This document shows, piece by piece, positions 13,511-17,131 of a stretch of DNA of 17,131 nucleotides; within the stretch, counting starts at the first letter, position 1; every line of letters begins with the position of its first letter. This DNA is from an uncultured archaeon (GTDB lineage: Archaea; Thermoproteota; Nitrososphaeria; Nitrososphaerales; Nitrosopumilaceae): positions 1 through 17,131 of the forward strand of contig CALBNQ010000203.1 in assembly GCA_937896495.1 (NCBI GenBank). Direction: 5' to 3'. A model generated the notes under the pieces. That model ran no database searches. It saw only the letters and a list, made by a program, of their open reading frames with translations, and had not been told where the DNA came from. A program made the position numbers and the translations under genes.

Positions 13511-14647
13511 TTAACTAAGTAGTTTTTTGAATTCTCCTCCAATCAAAACTTTGGCTGTTTTAATTGATCCTTTTAATCCCAATAATTTTATAATTGAACC
13601 TGTATGGAAATCAAAATCATCTTTTTCAGAAATATCTTTGATTATTTCTGGTGAAATCGTTTCAAATAGTTTATTGATGGTATTATTGTCTAATTTTTCC
13701 AAAATTTTTCTTGCAAAAATTTGTTTCTCAAATTCTTTTCCGAATCTATCTGTCCATCTTTTTTGATAATCTTCAAGATCTGATTTATTATTTGTTTTAA
13801 GAAATTTGGCAATTGCTTGACCTGCATAAACTCCTCCCATCCCACTTGTAAAAATCCCTCCTGCTGTAGTTGGTTTTGCTTGACCTGCTGCATCTCCTAT
13901 GATGACTGTTTTACCTTCTACAAAATTTTTAATTGGTCCTTTGATCCAAATTGGAGCAAAAATTTTTCTAATTGTTGAATAGTTTCCTTTTTCTTCAAGA
14001 ATACTATCTAATGTTTCTGCAACATTAATCCCCTTACCAGCAATTCCTACTTTTCCCTTTCCTTCACTTGATGGAATGACCCATGCAAAAAATCCTGGAT
14101 ATTTTTTTTGATCAAACATTACTTTGACTTGTCCTTTGTGAATCCAATCTGCATAAATTTCATATTGAGCTGATGATATGATTCCTGTTCTATCTTTATG
14201 AATTAAAGATGAAACTCCTCTTGCATCTACAAAAATCTTACAATCAATTTTCCCCTCATTGGTTCTTACACCTGTATTTGTAATTTCTTGAAAACTTGTC
14301 CGAACTCTGATAACTGTGCCATTCTTTTGTGCTTGAAAAGCTATTTGTTTGTCTAACTCTCTTCTACTTATTTCAACAACTTTTTGATTTTTTGAATTTA
14401 TTAAAAATTTATTTTTATTAGGTGCTGAAATTTCAGCTGATTCTATCATGTGGTCAAAAGTTTTCCTAAACGGAATGACTTCTAACTCTTCCAATCCTGC
14501 AATACTCACTAACCCACCACAGTGTTCAGGTGTCCCAATTTCATAATCTTCTTCAACAACCAGAACTGAATGTCCTTTTGCAGAAATTTCTCTTGCTGCT
14601 AATAATCCTGCAACACTTCCTCCTGCAACTACTACATCAAAGTACAC
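13511..14647 (-). CDS. Geranylgeranyl reductase family FAD-dependent oxidoreductase
   Basis: A 378-residue flavoprotein of the geranylgeranyl reductase family, which in archaea saturates the isoprenoid chains of membrane ether lipids. The N-terminal FAD site is VVAGGSVAGLLAAREI (6-21), a GGSxAG variant of the usual GxGxxG. EHCGGLVS (41-48) is the family PxxCGG-like motif. DARGVSS (141-147) and GDAAGQAKPTTAGGIFTSG (251-269) complete FAD binding. A helical C-terminal region follows. The start is GTG 14647, the only option after an upstream stop; a TATA box 25 nt away supports it. It is monocistronic and divergent from pth2. The substrate (lipid chain, quinone side chain or other prenyl group) cannot be fixed from sequence. 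Confidence 0.85.
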   Translation of the reverse strand: MYFDVVVAGGSVAGLLAAREISAKGHSVLVVEEDYEIGTPEHCGGLVSIAGLEELEVIPFRKTFDHMIESAEISAPNKNKFLINSKNQKVVEISRRELDKQIAFQAQKNGTVIRVRTSFQEITNTGVRTNEGKIDCKIFVDARGVSSLIHKDRTGIISSAQYEIYADWIHKGQVKVMFDQKKYPGFFAWVIPSSEGKGKVGIAGKGINVAETLDSILEEKGNYSTIRKIFAPIWIKGPIKNFVEGKTVIIGDAAGQAKPTTAGGIFTSGMGGVYAGQAIAKFLKTNNKSDLEDYQKRWTDRFGKEFEKQIFARKILEKLDNNTINKLFETISPEIIKDISEKDDFDFHTGSIIKLLGLKGSIKTAKVLIGGEFKKLLS

Positions 14648-14667
14648 AGATTTTGTTTCTTTGTCAA

Positions 14668-14675
14668 TTATTTAA
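14668..14675 (-). promoter_or_regulatory. TATA box for the geranylgeranyl reductase gene
   Basis: On the - strand TTAAATAA is centred ~25 nt before the GTG start at 14647, indicating a leaderless GTG-start mRNA. Confidence 0.45.
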
Positions 14676-14714
14676 TTCCAAAGTTTTTCATTACGCCTAT
14701 GTTGTGAAAATACT

Positions 14715-15068
14715 ATGGGTGACATAAAACAAGTGATTGTTGTTAGAACTGATCTAGGTATGGGTAAAGGAAAGATTGCAGCACAAGTTGGACATGCTTG
14801 TGTGCTGGGTGCAGAACATGTAAGAAAATCACACTTTGAATGGTATGAAAAATGGTGGGGTGGTCAAGAAAAAGTAGTCCTCAAAGTTTCAGGAATCAAA
14901 GATTTACAGGAAGTTAAAAGGCATGCAATTGATCTAAATCTTCCTTGGTCTGAAGTGACTGATGCAGGACATACCCAGATATCTCCTGGCACGACAACTT
15001 GCATTTCCATTGGACCTGCACCTGAAAACTTGATTGATAAAATTACTGGGGATCTGAAACTACTCTAA
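14715..15068 (+). CDS. pth2: Peptidyl-tRNA hydrolase, type II (Pth2)
   Basis: A 117-residue archaeal/eukaryotic-type peptidyl-tRNA hydrolase (EC 3.1.1.29), which frees peptides from tRNAs that drop off the ribosome. Family motifs are VVRTDLGMGKGKIAAQVGHA (9-28), WGGQEKVVLKV (48-58), and the C-terminal VTDAGHTQISPGTTTCISIGP (81-101) with active-site Asp83 and the TxxxPGTxT-like segment. The ATG at 14715 gives the normal length; no strong TATA box is visible upstream. It lies on the same strand as the propeller gene (43 nt on) and truD, but the propeller gene has its own promoter. Confidence 0.95.
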   Translation: MGDIKQVIVVRTDLGMGKGKIAAQVGHACVLGAEHVRKSHFEWYEKWWGGQEKVVLKVSGIKDLQEVKRHAIDLNLPWSEVTDAGHTQISPGTTTCISIGPAPENLIDKITGDLKLL

Positions 15069-15079
15069 TACCTTGCAAT

Positions 15080-15087
15080 AAAATATA
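15080..15087 (+). promoter_or_regulatory. TATA box for the secreted propeller gene
   Basis: AAAATATA (context AATAAAATATAA) is centred ~28 nt before ATG 15112, implying a leaderless transcript that would also read into truD. Confidence 0.5.
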
Positions 15088-15111
15088 ACGAGGCTCAATA
15101 TTTTTTTAAAT

Positions 15112-16713
15112 ATGAAGAAAAAAGGATTACTGATTGTTTTATTTTTTGGTGGAATAATGGTAACATCTGGTTTTGGATTACAAAGTATGATGATCCCTGT
15201 AGATGAAGATAATCCACAAATAACTATCACTGGAACTCCTGCTGATAATTTTCCTGATGAACAACGTTCACAATTTTGTGGCTCTAGTATTGCAAAATCC
15301 ACTAAATTTATTCAGGAATTTTCAATTCCTACACCATGTACAAATCCTTTAGCAATTGTTGCTGATTATGATGGAAATGTTTGGTTCACTGAAACAAACA
15401 CTGGAAATTTAGGAAAGTTTGATCCAATCACTGAAACATTTACTGAATATGAAAATCCTACATGGCCTGATGGAACCCGTTCTATGATGTGGGGAATCGA
15501 TTACGGTCCTGATGGTTCTGTATGGTTCACAGATGAAACTTATGATTCTGTTTGGAAGTTTTCAAGTATAGATGAAACGTATGTACGATTGGCATATCCT
15601 AATGAAGGAAACTCCTTGCCTCAAAAACTCAAAATTGATGGCTCAAAAATTATTATTAATGATTTTACTGGGAACAAACTTACATTGTTGGATCCTAACC
15701 AATCTGGGGATGATGTAAATTATCTTAGTATCCCCTCCCCTGTTGATAATTCTGTAACTGCTGATTTTACTGTGGATGCAAATGATAACATCTGGTTTAC
15801 TAATTGGTTGTTTCAGCAAGGCGGTGTTTTAGTTAAATTTAATCAAAACGGATACTTAGATTCTGTTGCAGGTTCTGATGAACAATCTTTACCTTTACTA
15901 GATTTTGTTAAAATCTATGAATTGCCAAAAACATTACTTACTCCAAATGGTGCAACAATATCTGATGATGGAACCATTTGGTTGGCTGACACTACCTCCT
16001 CATCGTTTTTCAATTTTGATCCAACCACTAAAGAATTCATTCAATATGTAACTGCAGATCCTATTTTGGATACATATGGGAATCAAACTGGAATTGTAAA
16101 ATCTCCTATTTCTAGACCTTATTGGATTGAGACTGATGATCAAGGAAGAATTATCTTTAATGCTCAAACTGCAAATAACATATCTGTGATGGATCCAAAA
16201 TCACAATCTCTCATAGAATATCAAATTCCATCAAAAAACCCTCATTGGGGTGACTGTGAATCTGGTACTGGTGTAATATTAGAAAATTGTGGCTTGTCTC
16301 AATCTTTTGATTTTGCTATTAGTGGTGAAAAAATCTGGTTTTCTGAATGGGTTGAAAATAATATTGGAGTAGTTGACACATCCATTACACTACCTGTTGA
16401 ATTACAATTCGAGACTGATTCAATCACTTTGACTCCTGGAGAATCAAAACATCTGAATTTTCTTGTTCTATCTGACTCTCAAGATGATTTGTTTGATGTA
16501 TTGCTGATTAGAAATACTACTCATGAATTCCTTGATGTAACCCTTGATCACAATACTTCTGAAATATTTCAATTAAATTCTGGTGATTCGATACCTATCC
16601 ATACAAATATTTCTGTAGGTGATAATGCAGTTACTGGAACTTACAAAATCCTTCTTGGAGTACAATTGTCTGATATTGCAGTGAGTAAATTCGTTACAGT
16701 GACAATAGAGTGA
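15112..16713 (+). CDS. Secreted beta-propeller protein (Vgb/streptogramin-lyase-like repeats)
   Basis: A 533-residue exported protein. The N-terminus MKKKGLLIVLFFGGIMVTSGFG is a signal peptide or signal anchor. Residues ~65-425 carry six related strand motifs of a six-bladed propeller: NVWFTETNTGNLGKF (89), SVWFTDETYDSVWKF (136), NIWFTNWL (227), TIWLADTTSSSFFNFDP (288), IIFNAQTANNISVMDP (347) and KIWFSEWVENNIGVVD (407). This resembles virginiamycin B lyase, but I cannot identify that enzyme's catalytic set and the protein is exported, so antibiotic lyase activity is not supported. Residues ~428-533 form an Ig-like/NEW3-type beta domain (LTPGESKHLNFLVLSDSQ). Cys56, 76, 382 and 393 could form disulfides. 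Its stop overlaps the truD GTG (GTGA). Confidence 0.85.
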   Translation: MKKKGLLIVLFFGGIMVTSGFGLQSMMIPVDEDNPQITITGTPADNFPDEQRSQFCGSSIAKSTKFIQEFSIPTPCTNPLAIVADYDGNVWFTETNTGNLGKFDPITETFTEYENPTWPDGTRSMMWGIDYGPDGSVWFTDETYDSVWKFSSIDETYVRLAYPNEGNSLPQKLKIDGSKIIINDFTGNKLTLLDPNQSGDDVNYLSIPSPVDNSVTADFTVDANDNIWFTNWLFQQGGVLVKFNQNGYLDSVAGSDEQSLPLLDFVKIYELPKTLLTPNGATISDDGTIWLADTTSSSFFNFDPTTKEFIQYVTADPILDTYGNQTGIVKSPISRPYWIETDDQGRIIFNAQTANNISVMDPKSQSLIEYQIPSKNPHWGDCESGTGVILENCGLSQSFDFAISGEKIWFSEWVENNIGVVDTSITLPVELQFETDSITLTPGESKHLNFLVLSDSQDDLFDVLLIRNTTHEFLDVTLDHNTSEIFQLNSGDSIPIHTNISVGDNAVTGTYKILLGVQLSDIAVSKFVTVTIE

Positions 16714-17131
16714 TCCCTGATTTAGATGCCCAAATTGGAATTTCTGTTTATAGTACTTCATTTATTGGAATTGGAGGAAAAATCAGAATAACACCTGAAG
16801 ATTTTGAAGTTTCTGAAATTATTTCTGAAAAATCTCAAAATTCAATTAATGACCAAGATGGTTATGCTGTGTATAAACTAAAAAAGAAAAAAATTGACAC
16901 TAATCATGCTTTATCTGATATATTTAGAAAAAAAGGAATTAGATTAAAAGCACTTGGATTAAAAGATGCATCTGCAGTTACTGAACAATTTGTTTGTTCT
17001 GGGAATAAAGGAAAAGGTATTGATATTTTTACAACTGAAAAATATTCTCTTGAAAAAATCGGTCATGTAAAAAAACCCTTGTCTAAAAAAGATATGATAG
17101 GAAATCATTTTAAAATTACAATCTCTGAATG
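16710..17131 (+). CDS. truD: tRNA pseudouridine synthase TruD, N-terminal part (3' truncated)
   Basis: The first 140 codons of TruD, which makes pseudouridine-13 in tRNA (EC 5.4.99.27); the gene runs past the window end. Starting at GTG 16710 the peptide begins IPDLDAQIGISVYSTSFIGI after the initiator. It continues GGKIRITPEDFEVSEII, the family's opening motif, and includes the catalytic-Asp segment LGLKDASAVTEQF (about 90-102). Expected length is ~350-400 residues, so roughly the first third is present. Its start overlaps the propeller stop by 4 nt, implying translational coupling. pth2 lies just upstream of the propeller gene, so two tRNA-related genes flank a secreted protein. Confidence 0.92.
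   Translation, partial: MIPDLDAQIGISVYSTSFIGIGGKIRITPEDFEVSEIISEKSQNSINDQDGYAVYKLKKKKIDTNHALSDIFRKKGIRLKALGLKDASAVTEQFVCSGNKGKGIDIFTTEKYSLEKIGHVKKPLSKKDMIGNHFKITISE

Noticed and set aside
15112..16713. Virginiamycin B lyase (antibiotic resistance) annotation
   Set aside because: Only the propeller repeats match; the protein is exported, has an extra Ig-like domain, and no lyase catalytic set could be identified.

Overview
The window is AT-rich (roughly two thirds A+T by eye) archaeal DNA that most closely resembles an ammonia-oxidising Thaumarchaeota/Nitrososphaerota genome of the Nitrosopumilus kind. The evidence is the set of archaeal markers: Rpo7/RpoE', Spt4/RpoE'', aEF-1beta, a double-AAA Cdc48, Pth2, archaeal-type TruD, a GTP-dependent dephospho-CoA kinase and a geranylgeranyl-reductase-family flavoprotein. 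A membrane-anchored cupredoxin beside ctaB points to copper-based respiration. TTG/GTG starts are common, and TATA-like boxes sit about 25-30 nt before many start codons, as expected for largely leaderless archaeal transcripts. I saw no insertion sequence, phage gene, CRISPR array, tRNA or rRNA, so this looks like core chromosome. Species assignment is inference.

Layout. 1-193: the 3' end of an unrecognised + strand gene. 299-3850: a de novo NAD cluster with nadX (aspartate dehydrogenase), a 562-nt gap, nadA, a small TPR gene, and convergent nadC; together these convert aspartate to nicotinate mononucleotide without NadB. 3891-4668 (-): rpoE' and spt4, transcription machinery. 4817-6429 (+): an Mrp/NBP35-type Fe-S carrier with an N-terminal MIP18 domain, followed by GTP-dependent dephospho-CoA kinase. 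Just after its stop codon is a well-formed candidate C/D box sRNA (about 6431-6490). 6583-8036: small genes, namely a SprT/WLM-like zinc protein, a 67-residue Cys/His protein, a DUF2024 protein and a TM1367-type cyclophilin-like protein.

8033-10511: a respiration-linked divergent pair. On the - strand is a five-helix membrane protein with two blue-copper domains, followed closely by a JAMM metalloprotease; on the + strand is ctaB (heme O synthase). 10515-13457 (-): an apparent operon of zinc-ribbon protein, aEF-1beta, Cdc48 and a small winged-helix-like protein, mixing translation and protein quality control. The Cdc48 ends in a proteasome-docking-type HbYX tail. 13511-14647 (-): geranylgeranyl reductase family flavoprotein for membrane lipids. 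14715-17131 (+): pth2, a secreted beta-propeller protein, and the start of truD, which overlaps the propeller stop by 4 nt and runs off the window.

The least explained items are the C/D box sRNA candidate, mutually exclusive hairpins upstream of nadX, the nearly empty 562-nt gap before nadA, a 34-nt perfect repeat between the two ATPase modules of cdc48, and the secreted propeller between two tRNA-related genes. I did not find a clearly novel multi-gene system.
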